Source: Gammaproteobacteria bacterium | Lineage (GTDB): Bacteria; Pseudomonadota; Gammaproteobacteria; Enterobacterales; Alteromonadaceae | NCBI GenBank assembly: GCA_018826295.1 | Contig: JAHJZX010000042.1 | Location: 44,744 to 108,743 of the forward strand | Direction of reading: 5' to 3' | Length of the DNA stretch: 64,000 nucleotides | Shown: positions 54,801 through 63,938 of the stretch, one piece after another | Layout of the letters: each line of letters starts with the position of its first letter | Position numbering within the stretch: the first letter of the stretch is position 1 | The notes under the pieces: model-generated | What the model was told of the DNA's origin: nothing | The model's database searches: none | What the model saw: only the letters and a program-made list of their open reading frames with translations | Position numbers and translations under genes: made by a program

Positions 54801-55489
54801 AAATTAGCCTCGCCAAAGCCACACAGAGCGGCCAAAGTGTTAAGGGTCTGCGCCGGGCTGGTTAGTAACCAGAACAATAGCAACCACAACAACAGCAGGT
54901 AGTGCCAGTAAGCGCAGCACAGCGTCAGTGTTTTTTCCAGTGTTGCGGCCCTGGCCTTAGCCAGTTGCAAAAACACCGGTGACACAGCGATGACGCCGCC
55001 CAGCAAATGCACAGCATGTAATGCCGTTAACAGATAGAAATAGTTGCTTGCAGCCGTGTCGGTAAAACCAAAACCAGCATCAGCTAACTGCAACCAGACC
55101 CGATACTGGGCAAATAAAAACAGCAAGATTAACGCTACCGCAGCTGTCAATGCCCCCAGCACCGCGCTAAGCCGCTGGCGGGCGGCACACCACTGCGCCA
55201 GCTGCATTGCCAGACTGCTGCCCAGCAATAAGCTGGTGCTAAGCCACAAACCGCTGCGATCGGATAAGGGTAACCAGGGCTCGCCGGCCAACACCTGAAA
55301 GTCCGGCAACTGCGAGCGCCCCAGCAGAGTAACAATAAACAACGAGAACAAGACACTGACGGTAGCGAGGAAAAACTTTAACGCGGTGCGCTGTGGCCAG
55401 ATATCTTCCGCCAGATAGTGTAATGCCGGATCTTGCCCCTCAGGTTGCGCCAGCCAGGGCTTTTCGGTCAGCTTGCTGAAGATACTCAT
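54797..55489 (-). CDS. Second subunit-III-like protein of the oxidase
   Basis: A 230-residue protein also built on the subunit III plan. It keeps YFYLLTALHAVHLLGGV and YWHYLLLLWLLLFWLL but is more diverged, with an arginine-containing loop (GRSQLPDFQVL) replacing part of the first half. It is transcribed between subunit I and the standard subunit III, with 4-bp overlaps at both ends. It may pair with the other copy to form a full seven-helix-like unit. Function inferred. Confidence 0.8.
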   Translation of the reverse strand: MSIFSKLTEKPWLAQPEGQDPALHYLAEDIWPQRTALKFFLATVSVLFSLFIVTLLGRSQLPDFQVLAGEPWLPLSDRSGLWLSTSLLLGSSLAMQLAQWCAARQRLSAVLGALTAAVALILLFLFAQYRVWLQLADAGFGFTDTAASNYFYLLTALHAVHLLGGVIAVSPVFLQLAKARAATLEKTLTLCCAYWHYLLLLWLLLFWLLTSPAQTLNTLAALCGFGEANL

Positions 55490-57252
55490 TGGCCCGCCTT
55501 GGCATAAGCCTGGGCATCATCCAGCACGACAGCACTGTCAGGCAGGTTCTGCGGAATAAAGTCATCACGGGCACCGGGGACACTGTAGTCATACGCCCAG
55601 CGGTATACGGTTGGCAATTGCGCACCAAAGTTGCCGTGTGCCGGCGGGGTTTGTGGTGTTTGCCATTCCAGTGTAGTGGCTTGCCAGGGGTTGGCACTGG
55701 CGGTTTTGCCCCGGCGCAGGCTGATAATCAGGTTGGCAATAAACAGCAGTTGCATCACTGCCACAACCAGTGCGGCAACGGTGATACTGCTATTCAGATG
55801 TTGCGCCGACTCTGGAATAAAATCGGTACCGGCAATGGCATAGTAACGCCGTGGCACCCCCAAAAAGCCCAGATAATGCATCGGCAGAAACACCAGATAA
55901 GTGCCAATAAAGGTGCCCCAGAAATGCAGCTTTCCCAAACCGTCATGCAACATCTTGCCGGTTACTTTAGGAAACCAGTGATAAATAGCGGCAAATAGCA
56001 CCAGTACTGGCGATACGCCCATCACCATATGAAAATGCCCGACCACAAAGTACGTGTCGGACAAGGGTAAGTCTACTACCACATTGCCGAGGAACAATCC
56101 GGTCAAACCGCCATGCACAAAGGTAAAAATAAACCCAATGGCAAATAGCATCGGCACAGTAAGATGAATATTGCCCTGCCACAACGTCAGCACCCAGTTG
56201 TATACTTTCAGCGCGGTCGGCACCGCAATAATCAGCGTTGTCGTTGCAAAGAAAAAACCAAAATAAGGGTTCATGCCGCTGACATACATATGATGTGCCC
56301 AGACAACAAAACTCAGGCCACCAATGGCGACGATGGCCCACACCATCATCCGGTAGCCAAAAATGTTTTTCCGCGCATGTGTCGCCAGTATGTCGGACAC
56401 TATACCAAAGGCAGGCAGCGCCACTATGTACACTTCAGGATGGCCAAAAAACCAGAACAGGTGCTGAAACAAAATCGGGCTGCCGCCGCTGTAATCCAGC
56501 TGCTCACCCAGCGACACTATCACCGGCATAAAAAAGCTGGTGCCGACCGTTTTATCTAAAAACATCATTACCGCACTGACCAGCAGGGCAGGAAAAGCCA
56601 GCAACCCAAGGATAGTCGCAACAAAAATACCCCATACAGTTAGCGGCATCCGCATCAGCGTCATGCCGCGGGTACGGGCCTGCAGCACAGTACAGACATA
56701 ATTTAATCCGCCCATGGTAAAGGCGACGATAAAGATGGCCAGTGATATCAGCATTAGCAAAATACCGGGCCCGGAGCCTGGCGTGCCCGGTAAAATAGCC
56801 TGGGGAGGGTATAGCGTCCAACCCGCTCCGGTCGGGCCACCGGTGACGAAAAAGCTGGACAGTAGTACTATCACCGACAGTAAGTATGTCCAGTAGCTAA
56901 GCATGTTAAGAAACGGAAACACCATGTCACGGGCGCCTACCATTAGCGGGATCAGGTAATTGCCAAAGCCGCCTAATAGCAATGCCGTTAACAGATACAC
57001 CACCATAATCATGCCGTGCATAGTAACGAACTGCAGATAATGCGTAGAATCTATGAATGAAAATTGGCCAGGAAACCCCAACTGCAACCGCATCAGTGCC
57101 GATAACACTAAGGCCACCAGCCCGACGAAGATTGCCGTCAGGCTGTACTGTATAGCAATAACTTTGTGATCCTGACTCCAGACATAACGGGTCCAGAAAC
57201 TTCCCGGTTCATCATGCTGATGTGCAGTGCCATAACTGGCAGATATTGTCAT
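55486..57252 (-). CDS. Cytochrome c oxidase subunit I
   Basis: A 588-residue catalytic subunit with 12 or more TM helices. The copper B and heme ligands are recognisable: MHGMIMVV, WFFGHPEVYIVALPAFG (type A, with the proton-channel Glu), AHHMYVSGM and HFHMVMG. It reduces O2 to water. The gene follows subunit II (27-bp gap) and overlaps the subunit-III-like gene by 4 bp. Confidence 0.96.
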   Translation of the reverse strand: MTISASYGTAHQHDEPGSFWTRYVWSQDHKVIAIQYSLTAIFVGLVALVLSALMRLQLGFPGQFSFIDSTHYLQFVTMHGMIMVVYLLTALLLGGFGNYLIPLMVGARDMVFPFLNMLSYWTYLLSVIVLLSSFFVTGGPTGAGWTLYPPQAILPGTPGSGPGILLMLISLAIFIVAFTMGGLNYVCTVLQARTRGMTLMRMPLTVWGIFVATILGLLAFPALLVSAVMMFLDKTVGTSFFMPVIVSLGEQLDYSGGSPILFQHLFWFFGHPEVYIVALPAFGIVSDILATHARKNIFGYRMMVWAIVAIGGLSFVVWAHHMYVSGMNPYFGFFFATTTLIIAVPTALKVYNWVLTLWQGNIHLTVPMLFAIGFIFTFVHGGLTGLFLGNVVVDLPLSDTYFVVGHFHMVMGVSPVLVLFAAIYHWFPKVTGKMLHDGLGKLHFWGTFIGTYLVFLPMHYLGFLGVPRRYYAIAGTDFIPESAQHLNSSITVAALVVAVMQLLFIANLIISLRRGKTASANPWQATTLEWQTPQTPPAHGNFGAQLPTVYRWAYDYSVPGARDDFIPQNLPDSAVVLDDAQAYAKAGQ

Positions 57253-57279
57253 GCTTTGCTCCTTAATATCGCGGCAAAC

Positions 57280-58635
57280 TCAGGGCTGCAGGCTGCTGAT
57301 ATAGGCTACGACATCTGCTATATCCTGCTCCGACTGCAATGACTGTGCGATCAGGCTCATTTGCGCACCATAAAAATCATCCGGATGACTGCCCCGCACC
57401 CGCTGTTTAAAGTAACCGAGTTGCCGCTGCAGATACCAAGCGTCTACACCGGCCAATTTGGGGGCATTCATGGCATAACTGCCACCAGCAGCCGCACCAT
57501 GACAGGAGGCGCAGCTGCGGTACAATTTTTGTCCGCGTTGCACATCGCCATCTGTCGTTTTAGTTGTTGCTGGCGGCAGGCTTGCGATATAAGCCAGCAG
57601 ATGATTCAGCATGGCAGGATCGGCCACGGTATTGGCCATAGCCGCCATCTGGGCGCCAAACTGGTCACCTTCGGCGCTACCGCGAATACCTTGCTGATAG
57701 TGCAGTAACTGCCGGCGCAGATACCAGCGCGACTGCCCGGCCAGTGCCGGTGCATGCATTTGTTCATTGCCCTCACCAGCCGCACCATGGCAGGCAGCAC
57801 AGAGTTGATACTGCGCCTGGCCCAGCCGGATATCAGCCTCTGCTACCGTCTGGCTTTGGCCAAAGGTTTGTTGCTGCGCTAACCACTGCTGATATTCGCT
57901 ACCGGGTTTCACCACAACTTTACTGCGCATTGCAAAATGGCCGCTGCCGCATAGCTCTTCACACAGCACATCAAACTGGCCGGTCTGCGTCGGGGTAAAC
58001 CAGAGCGTGCTTACCATACCCGGCACCAAATCCATTTTTACTCTGAACTGCGGCACGGTGAAATTGTGTAGCACATCGGCAGATCGCAGCAGCATTTTCA
58101 CCGGCTGATCCAGTTCCAGTACCAGCTCTTTACTTAAAATGATGACATCGTCTGTGCCAGCAGGGTCGGATGGCACTATGCCTAATGGGTTTTGTTCAGA
58201 TATTAGCGCCGTATCAACTTTGCCTAACTGGCCATCGGCGCCGGGAAAACGAAAGCGCCAGTGCCATTGCTGGCCAAAAGCTTCAACTTCGGTGGCGTGT
58301 TCCGGTGGCTGGACAAATTGGGCCCAGACATATAAACCCGGTGCCAGCATGGCGGCAATACCAACACTGGTCAGGGCAACCAGCCAGCCTTCCAGCTTTT
58401 TGTTTTCGGGTTCATAGTGTGCTTTATGGCCTGGCCTGCTGCGAAAGCGAAATATCGCAAAAGCCAAAAACAGATTAACCAGCACAAATACCACTCCGGT
58501 TATCCACACCGTAATATCGACAGTAAAATCAATGGATGACCAGTTAGACGCCAGTGGTGTAAACCACCAGACACTAAAGTAATGCAGTAACAGAGAGCCG
58601 ATTACCAGCAATACAATAACGAGGGTAATTGCCAT
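57280..58635 (-). CDS. Cytochrome c oxidase subunit II with two C-terminal cytochrome c domains
   Basis: A 451-residue subunit II. Two TM helices (about 5-25 and 40-62; a further hydrophobic stretch at about 85-105) precede the CuA domain with C-E-E-L-C-G-S-G-H-F-A-M. Two class I cytochrome c domains follow: C-A-A-C-H at about 285 and C-A-S-C-H at about 377, each with a distal methionine candidate (MHAP, MNAP). One such domain is usual in caa3 oxidases; two are less common and would make a di-heme electron wire to CuA. It heads the operon; AAGGA precedes its ATG. Confidence 0.94.
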   Translation of the reverse strand: MAITLVIVLLVIGSLLLHYFSVWWFTPLASNWSSIDFTVDITVWITGVVFVLVNLFLAFAIFRFRSRPGHKAHYEPENKKLEGWLVALTSVGIAAMLAPGLYVWAQFVQPPEHATEVEAFGQQWHWRFRFPGADGQLGKVDTALISEQNPLGIVPSDPAGTDDVIILSKELVLELDQPVKMLLRSADVLHNFTVPQFRVKMDLVPGMVSTLWFTPTQTGQFDVLCEELCGSGHFAMRSKVVVKPGSEYQQWLAQQQTFGQSQTVAEADIRLGQAQYQLCAACHGAAGEGNEQMHAPALAGQSRWYLRRQLLHYQQGIRGSAEGDQFGAQMAAMANTVADPAMLNHLLAYIASLPPATTKTTDGDVQRGQKLYRSCASCHGAAAGGSYAMNAPKLAGVDAWYLQRQLGYFKQRVRGSHPDDFYGAQMSLIAQSLQSEQDIADVVAYISSLQP

Positions 58636-58837
58636 AACGCTGTTATTCCTTAACGTTAAAAGTGAAAGTACCAGGTATCGACTTCAACAAATTAACCAGA
58701 CAACAGTACGTACAACTATTAGCCCAACAACTTGCGGATTGAGCTTTATTTGATTTTGACTATAGGCGATAAATGAGCAGCTTGCCTAAAAAACCGGCGT
58801 ACAACTGCACGCCGGTTTGACTAAAGTACTGCAACTA

Positions 58838-59395
58838 TCAGGGCATGGCTTTCATAAAACGGCGAAAATAAATTTGTGTACGTACCACCCAACCGGGGGC
58901 GCCTTCACCACTGCCGGCTAACTGTAATTTAGGGTGGCGCCGCACGGTACGGTTTAACACGGCTTCGTCTTGCGGATCTATATCAACAAACAGCACATGT
59001 TTGCCTTGCTGCAACACATCCTGAAACTTTTTAAAGTGCACGTTCGGTTCCTGTATGCCGATAAAGCCACCTTCCCAGGTACAAAAACCCAGCACCACTA
59101 TGGCTAAAAATATAAATGGCACCCAACCAGCGGCGCTGTCAGTCCAGCCCATACTGTAAGCCACCAGTAACACCACTGCCGCAGCTATAACACCAACTAC
59201 AGCACCAAGTTCAGTTGCATGCACAACATCGCTTTTTAGTACCGCAGACACTTCCGGTAAATGATGTAATTCGACGTTGGCATCCTGTTCACTTAATACA
59301 TGAATTTGCGGGGTATTAATCCCCTGTTGTTCGAGCTCGCGCTCAACAGCTTCAAGATCATCAAGATCTTCACTGATAAAATACCGTCTTAACAT
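58838..59395 (-). CDS. Conserved two-TM protein of unknown function
   Basis: A 185-residue protein. The soluble N-terminal part (MLRRYFISEDLDDLEAVE) resembles a ferredoxin-like fold, two TM helices lie at about 65-85 and 95-115, and a second soluble part follows (LQQGKHVLFVDIDPQDEAVLN). I place the start at ATG 59395, with GGAG upstream, instead of 59449. A 202-bp gap separates it from the oxidase operon. I do not recognise a characterised homologue. Confidence 0.6.
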   Translation of the reverse strand: MLRRYFISEDLDDLEAVERELEQQGINTPQIHVLSEQDANVELHHLPEVSAVLKSDVVHATELGAVVGVIAAAVVLLVAYSMGWTDSAAGWVPFIFLAIVVLGFCTWEGGFIGIQEPNVHFKKFQDVLQQGKHVLFVDIDPQDEAVLNRTVRRHPKLQLAGSGEGAPGWVVRTQIYFRRFMKAMP

Positions 59396-59554
59396 AATAT
59401 TCTCCGCTAAAAGCTTGCGATATGTCGCCGTAGTCGCTTTGCAAACCAAGGGCGGTTAGCCATCGGCCCAACAGCAAAGCTGCTCACTTTTTAACCAGCA
59501 CTTCTCAGTATAGCCGTTATTTAGCTGCCGCGTATAAATGCCGCTAATTTACAA

Positions 59555-59583
59555 TTGCAGCTAGCCAGTGCCGGTGGTAATAT
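59555..59583 (+). promoter_or_regulatory. Promoter of rplY
   Basis: TTGCAG (59555-59560) and TAATAT (59578-59583) are separated by 17 bp, each matching four of six consensus bases. A GC-rich discriminator (GTCGCGCC) follows, as expected for growth-rate- and ppGpp-controlled ribosomal promoters. Confidence 0.55.
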
Positions 59584-59589
59584 GTCGCG

Positions 59590-59634
59590 CCCCAGAAAAT
59601 GGGGTCCAGCCTGAGACTGGTCGCAAGTCTTGGG
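59590..59634 (+). promoter_or_regulatory. Structured 5' leader of rplY (candidate L25 autoregulatory element)
   Basis: Hairpin 1 is CCCCA/TGGGG (59590-59604, GAAAA loop). Hairpin 2 pairs CCTGAGACT (59610-59618) with AGTCTTGGG (59626-59634) across a 7-nt loop GGTCGCA. They lie between the promoter and the Shine-Dalgarno sequence. rplY of gammaproteobacteria is known to be autogenously controlled by L25 through its leader, so a role as that site is reasonable. Confidence 0.45.
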
Positions 59635-59658
59635 ATACTTAAATATTTGGAGTACATC

Positions 59659-60267
59659 ATGTCTGATGCAATCTTTACATTAAACGCAGAAGTCCGTACT
59701 GATTCAGGGAAAGGTGCGAGCCGCCGCCTGCGTCACGAAGACAAAGTGCCAGCTATCATTTACGGTGGTAGCAAACCAGCGCAATCAATCACTTTAGAGC
59801 ATTCTAAACTGATTAAAGCACAAAGTTTCGAAGCCTTTTACTCACACATCCTGACAATTAACGTTGCCGGTGAAGAAGTAAAAGCCATCGTTAAAGCTAT
59901 GCAGCGTCACCCGTTCAAGCCAAAAGTTATGCACGTTGACTTCCAACGCGTAGAAGCTGGCCACGAACTGCACACCGTTGTTCCTGTTCACTTCGTTAGC
60001 GAAGAAGCAGCAGTTAAAAAAGGTGGCGTAGTAGTACACGCTGCTAACGAAATCGAAATCTCTTGTCTGCCTGCAGACTTACCAGAGTTTATCGAAGTTG
60101 ACATGAGCAATGTTGAAGTAGGTACTCACCTGCATTTATCTGATCTGAAAGCGCCTAAAGGTGTTACTTTCGTTCAGTTAGCTAAAGGTCACGACTTAGC
60201 CGTTGTTTCTGTAAACAAACCAGCTGGTAAAGCAGCTGATGCAGAAGAAACTGAAACTGCTGAGTAA
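59659..60267 (+). CDS. rplY: 50S ribosomal protein L25 (long Ctc form)
   Basis: A 202-residue L25/general stress protein CTC. The N-terminal 90 residues bind 5S rRNA ([21 protein letters not shown]), and the C-terminal TL5-type beta domain follows. E. coli L25 has only the first domain. The start is ATG 59659 (MSDAIF), with TTGGAG upstream; starting at 59599 would add 20 leader codons that overlap the hairpins. The stop overlaps pth (TAATG). Confidence 0.94.
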   Translation: MSDAIFTLNAEVRTDSGKGASRRLRHEDKVPAIIYGGSKPAQSITLEHSKLIKAQSFEAFYSHILTINVAGEEVKAIVKAMQRHPFKPKVMHVDFQRVEAGHELHTVVPVHFVSEEAAVKKGGVVVHAANEIEISCLPADLPEFIEVDMSNVEVGTHLHLSDLKAPKGVTFVQLAKGHDLAVVSVNKPAGKAADAEETETAE

Positions 60268-60869
60268 TGTCTGACACTACTCAATCAGCCATACAGTTGA
60301 TTGTGGGCCTGGGTAATCCGGGCCCGGAATACAGCCAGACCCGGCACAATGCCGGTGTCTGGTTTGTTCAACAACTGGCCCACGCCTTTAATGCCAGTTT
60401 TAAAAACGAACCGAAATTTTTCGGTCATACCGGCAAGTTTGTCTGTGCCGGCCAAGAATTCAAACTGCTTATTCCCTCTACTTACATGAATTTAAGTGGT
60501 AAAGCCGTGCTGGCGATGGCACAGTTTTACAAGCTGGCTCCCGAGCAAATACTGGTGGCGCATGACGAAATGGCGCTCGACCCCGGAGTAGCAAAATTTA
60601 AACTCGGTGGCGGCCATGCCGGCCACAATGGTTTGCGTGATATTATTTCCCGCCTGGGCAATAATCAGAATTTCTATCGTTTGCGTCTGGGTGTTGGCCA
60701 CCCGGGACACAAAGATCAGGTCACCGGCTATGTGCTTGGTAAAGCGCCAGCCAGCGAACAACAACTTATCGAACAAAGTATTGATGAAGCAACGCGTTGC
60801 TTTGACATTCTGGCCCGTGATGGCCTGGTAAAAGCGCAAAGCCGCCTGCACAGTTTTAAAGCCAGCTGA
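60267..60869 (+). CDS. pth: Peptidyl-tRNA hydrolase
   Basis: A 200-residue Pth that recycles peptidyl-tRNA. It shows [20 protein letters not shown] with the catalytic His, the [16 protein letters not shown] segment and a MNLSGKAV stretch. It is translationally coupled to rplY by a TAATG overlap and followed 43 bp later by ychF, the usual gene order. Confidence 0.97.
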   Translation: MSDTTQSAIQLIVGLGNPGPEYSQTRHNAGVWFVQQLAHAFNASFKNEPKFFGHTGKFVCAGQEFKLLIPSTYMNLSGKAVLAMAQFYKLAPEQILVAHDEMALDPGVAKFKLGGGHAGHNGLRDIISRLGNNQNFYRLRLGVGHPGHKDQVTGYVLGKAPASEQQLIEQSIDEATRCFDILARDGLVKAQSRLHSFKAS

Positions 60870-60912
60870 TATAGCCGGTACAACTTTTTACAGCACGTAA
60901 AGGATACTAATT

Positions 60913-62004
60913 ATGGGTTTCAAATGTGGCATCGTTGGCTTACCAAACGTAGGCAAATCCACCCTGTTTAATGCATTAACTAAAGCAGGCATTGAAGCAG
61001 CAAACTTTCCGTTCTGTACTATTGAGCCCAATACCGGCGTAGTACCGGTACCGGACCTGCGGCTGGATAAACTGGCCGCTATCGTTAACCCGCAGCGGGT
61101 ACTGCCTACCACGATGGAATTTGTGGATATCGCCGGTTTAGTTAAAGGCGCCTCTAAAGGTGAAGGCCTGGGTAACAAATTTTTGGCTAATATCCGTGAA
61201 ACCGACGCTATCGGCCATGTAGTACGCTGTTTTGACGATGAAAACATTATTCACGTAGCAGGCAAAATTGACCCGGCCGACGATATCGACACCATTAATA
61301 TGGAGCTGGTACTGTCAGATATGGACAGCGCCGAGCGTGCTATTTTACGCGTTAGCAAAAAAGCTAAAGGTGGCGACAAAGACGCCAAAGCCGAAATAGT
61401 AGTGCTGGAAAAAGTGAAAGCGCATTTAGAGCAAGGCTTAACGCTGCGTCAGCTGGAGCTGGATAAAGACGAGAAAGCCCTGATTGCCTACATGAACTTC
61501 TTGACCATCAAGCCGACGATGTATATCGCTAACGTGACCGATGACGGCTTTGAAAATAACCCATACCTGGATATCGTTAAAGCCATTGCCGATAAAGAAA
61601 ATGCCATCGTGGTACCGGTATGTGCCGCCATTGAATCAGAAATTGCCGAGCTGGATGATGATGAGAAAGCTGAGTTTATGGCCGATATGGGCTTAGAAGA
61701 GCCAGGCTTAAACCGCGTTATCCGTGGTGGTTACTCTCTGCTTAACCTGCATACCTACTTTACCGCTGGCGTAAAAGAAGTACGCGCCTGGACTGTGGCT
61801 ATTGGTGCCACCGCACCACAGGCAGCCGGCGTGATCCACACCGACTTTGAAAAAGGCTTTATCCGCGCTGAAGTGGTCGGTTATAACGACTTTGTGCAAT
61901 ACAACGGCGAAGCCGGCGCGAAAGAAGCCGGGAAATGGCGTTTAGAAGGTAAAGACTACATCGTAAAAGATGGCGATGTGATGCACTTCCGTTTTAACGT
62001 TTAA
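60913..62004 (+). CDS. ychF: Redox-regulated ATPase YchF (OLA1 family)
   Basis: A 363-residue Obg-family P-loop protein. The P-loop is [14 protein letters not shown], switch II is [20 protein letters not shown], and the C-terminal TGS-like domain ends VMHFRFNV. The canonical G4 NKxD is replaced, which explains ATP rather than GTP use in this family. It binds ribosomes and affects translation and oxidative stress response. A strong AAAGGA Shine-Dalgarno sequence precedes the start. Confidence 0.97.
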   Translation: MGFKCGIVGLPNVGKSTLFNALTKAGIEAANFPFCTIEPNTGVVPVPDLRLDKLAAIVNPQRVLPTTMEFVDIAGLVKGASKGEGLGNKFLANIRETDAIGHVVRCFDDENIIHVAGKIDPADDIDTINMELVLSDMDSAERAILRVSKKAKGGDKDAKAEIVVLEKVKAHLEQGLTLRQLELDKDEKALIAYMNFLTIKPTMYIANVTDDGFENNPYLDIVKAIADKENAIVVPVCAAIESEIAELDDDEKAEFMADMGLEEPGLNRVIRGGYSLLNLHTYFTAGVKEVRAWTVAIGATAPQAAGVIHTDFEKGFIRAEVVGYNDFVQYNGEAGAKEAGKWRLEGKDYIVKDGDVMHFRFNV

Positions 62005-62020
62005 CCACATTTTCGCGCCA

Positions 62021-62055
62021 AAAAAGCCGTTGTTTACTGACAACGGCTTTTTATT
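62021..62055. terminator. Intrinsic terminator after ychF
   Basis: AAAGCCGTTGT (62023-62033), loop TTACTG and ACAACGGCTTT (62040-62050) with flanking A5 and T5 runs. It ends the rplY-pth-ychF transcript and could also stop the minus-strand MCP transcript. Confidence 0.9.
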
Positions 62056-62104
62056 ATTAGTGAAACCTAAACCGATTTAGCTAGCGCAAAGTGGCACAAG
62101 AGCG

Positions 62105-63433
62105 CTATTTCGTTAACCTGTTGGCAAATTGCGACACGGCTGCCACCACTTTTTGTGCAGCCTCTTGTATGTCATCAATTCGGGCCCTGGCCTGAGTCAC
62201 CAAACCGGTCACATCTTTAGCCTGTTGTTGGCCGCGCTCAATAATACTAACCGCACCATCTGACAGTTGTTGATTCCGGCTTACCACATCAACAATTTCC
62301 ACTGTTGCTGCACTGGTGCGTGAAGCTAGTTGGCGTACTTCATCAGCCACCACCGCGAAACCCCGACCTTGATCACCGGCGCGCGCGGCTTCTATTGCCG
62401 CGTTTAACGCCAGTAGGTTGGTTTGATCAGCTATGCTACTTATACTTTGGATAATAGAACCAATAAGCTGCGATTGTTTAGCAAGATCGTTAATGTTCTC
62501 GACCGCTGTAGCCATTTGCAGCTCTAATTGCTCCATCACAACGGCCATATCACCCATTACTTTCATACCTTGTACCGCACTTTGGTCTGTTGCTTGCGAC
62601 GTTTGGTAAGCAACCTGTGCCGCAGATGAAATCTCTTGTTGCTGTTGTACCTGCTCTGTTACCACAGTGGCAAATTTAACCACTTTAACAAACCGACCGG
62701 TAGTGTCAGCTATCGGGTTGTATGATGCTTCCAGCCACACTTCTCGGCCACTACTATCTACCCGTTTGAACTGGTCAACAATAAACTGCCCTTTGCCTAA
62801 CTTTTGCCAAAACAGTTCATAATCCTTGCTGTTCGCAATATCTGGCGGGCAAAATATGCGGTGGTGTTTGCCCTGAATATCGGCGAGTTTATAGCCTGTT
62901 GCAGCAAGAAATAACGCGTTGGCGGTAAGTACATGTCCTGCCATATCAAATTCAATTACCGCAGTAGAACGCTGCATTGCTTTAATCAGGCTTTCATATT
63001 GCTGTGATGTTTCAATAGTTCTGGTAAGGTTGGTAGCAAAAACTTCAAAGTGGTCCAGATTATTTGTCCGATCCCGGATTGGACAAAGTGCTGCCCGAAT
63101 CCAAAATTGTTGCCCTTGGCGGTTTGCAATTTGCCAGGCTCCAATCCAGAAGTCACCGGCTCCAAGCGCCTTTTGCATTTTGCTGAAATGCTCTGTAGTA
63201 CGCAATTCAGCGGGTACCAACTCTTTGATATTCCGATTTATAGCATCCGGCTCACTCATCCGTGTTTCTTTGATAAAATTATCATTCACCGATTGAATGC
63301 TACCACCTGCATCAAGTCTCAGATACATCATCTGCTTACTGACGCTGGCATTGGTTTGTTTCAACATGCTTATTTGATCTTTTAGCCGCTCATTCTCTGC
63401 GCGTAGTGCTTTTTTTCCGAAACCGCCAAACAT
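62105..63433 (-). CDS. Soluble PAS-PAS methyl-accepting chemotaxis protein (BdlA-like)
   Basis: A 442-residue cytoplasmic chemoreceptor with no TM helix. After an N-terminal coiled coil come two PAS domains (about 30-150 and 155-275; the second with [18 protein letters not shown]), then a short signalling domain with the conserved tip [20 protein letters not shown]. This domain order and length match BdlA of Pseudomonas, which links sensing to biofilm dispersal. The PAS domains may bind a redox or light cofactor; none is proven. Its 293-bp upstream region holds only the tRNA promoter on the other strand. Confidence 0.88.
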   Translation of the reverse strand: MFGGFGKKALRAENERLKDQISMLKQTNASVSKQMMYLRLDAGGSIQSVNDNFIKETRMSEPDAINRNIKELVPAELRTTEHFSKMQKALGAGDFWIGAWQIANRQGQQFWIRAALCPIRDRTNNLDHFEVFATNLTRTIETSQQYESLIKAMQRSTAVIEFDMAGHVLTANALFLAATGYKLADIQGKHHRIFCPPDIANSKDYELFWQKLGKGQFIVDQFKRVDSSGREVWLEASYNPIADTTGRFVKVVKFATVVTEQVQQQQEISSAAQVAYQTSQATDQSAVQGMKVMGDMAVVMEQLELQMATAVENINDLAKQSQLIGSIIQSISSIADQTNLLALNAAIEAARAGDQGRGFAVVADEVRQLASRTSAATVEIVDVVSRNQQLSDGAVSIIERGQQQAKDVTGLVTQARARIDDIQEAAQKVVAAVSQFANRLTK

Positions 63434-63667
63434 TACCCTCTCCTTAGAAATTCGCTGTCAAAACTTATACAACTTAGCTTACCGAACATGAATACACGAA
63501 TTAAAGTACGTAAATCGTTAAACACAACAGCAGTACAAAGCTACGCAATATTTACTTCTAATAGGTGTCAACCTTGTTCACCGACTATATATTTGTTTGA
63601 AACTACAGCGACATGGGCAAAAAAACAGCAAACAAACAGCAGTTTGCATTAAGCTGAGAAAAAACGG

Positions 63668-63696
63668 TTGACGCTATAGGGGCAGTTCTGGATAAT
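63668..63696 (+). promoter_or_regulatory. Promoter of the tRNA operon
   Basis: TTGACG (63668-63673) and GATAAT (63691-63696) with a 17-bp spacer, followed by the GC-rich discriminator ACGCGCC. Its location 30 bp before the first tRNA fits a stable-RNA promoter under stringent control. Confidence 0.8.
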
Positions 63697-63726
63697 ACGC
63701 GCCACTTGCTTAGGTCAAGTTAGCGT

Positions 63727-63803
63727 GGCTACATAGCTCAGCTGGTTAGAGCACAGCACTCATAATGCTGGGGTCGCAGGTTCGATTCCCGCTGTAGCCA
63801 CCA
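63727..63803 (+). tRNA. metT: tRNA-Met (CAT, elongator)
   Basis: A complete 77-nt tRNA with encoded CCA. The acceptor GGCTACA pairs with TGTAGCC; the anticodon is CAT in the loop CTCATAA; the T loop is TTCGATT. The first base pair is G-C, unlike the mismatch of initiator tRNA, so it is the elongator. It is the first gene of the operon, in E. coli order metT-leuW-glnU. Confidence 0.95.
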
Positions 63804-63823
63804 CTTTAACTTTACCTGTGCAT

Positions 63824-63908
63824 GCGGGGATGGCGGAATTGGTAGACGCACTGGATTTAGGTTCCAGCGCCGCGAGGTGTGAGAGTTCGAGTCTCTCTCT
63901 CCGCACCA
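63824..63908 (+). tRNA. leuW: tRNA-Leu (TAG)
   Basis: An 85-nt class II tRNA with a long variable arm and encoded CCA. The anticodon is TAG in the loop TTTAGGT. It lies 20 bp after tRNA-Met, as in the E. coli met-leu-gln operon. Confidence 0.95.
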
Positions 63909-63938
63909 CTTTTAAAGTGGATGCACACAAGTTTTTGC

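Noticed and set aside
59599..60267. rplY with a 20-residue N-terminal extension
   Set aside because: The extension covers the leader hairpins and is absent from L25 proteins; ATG 59659 has a good Shine-Dalgarno sequence.
63434..63667. Possible small RNA or ORF upstream of the tRNA operon
   Set aside because: The stretch is AT-rich with no Shine-Dalgarno-supported frame, no terminator and no second promoter that I could defend.
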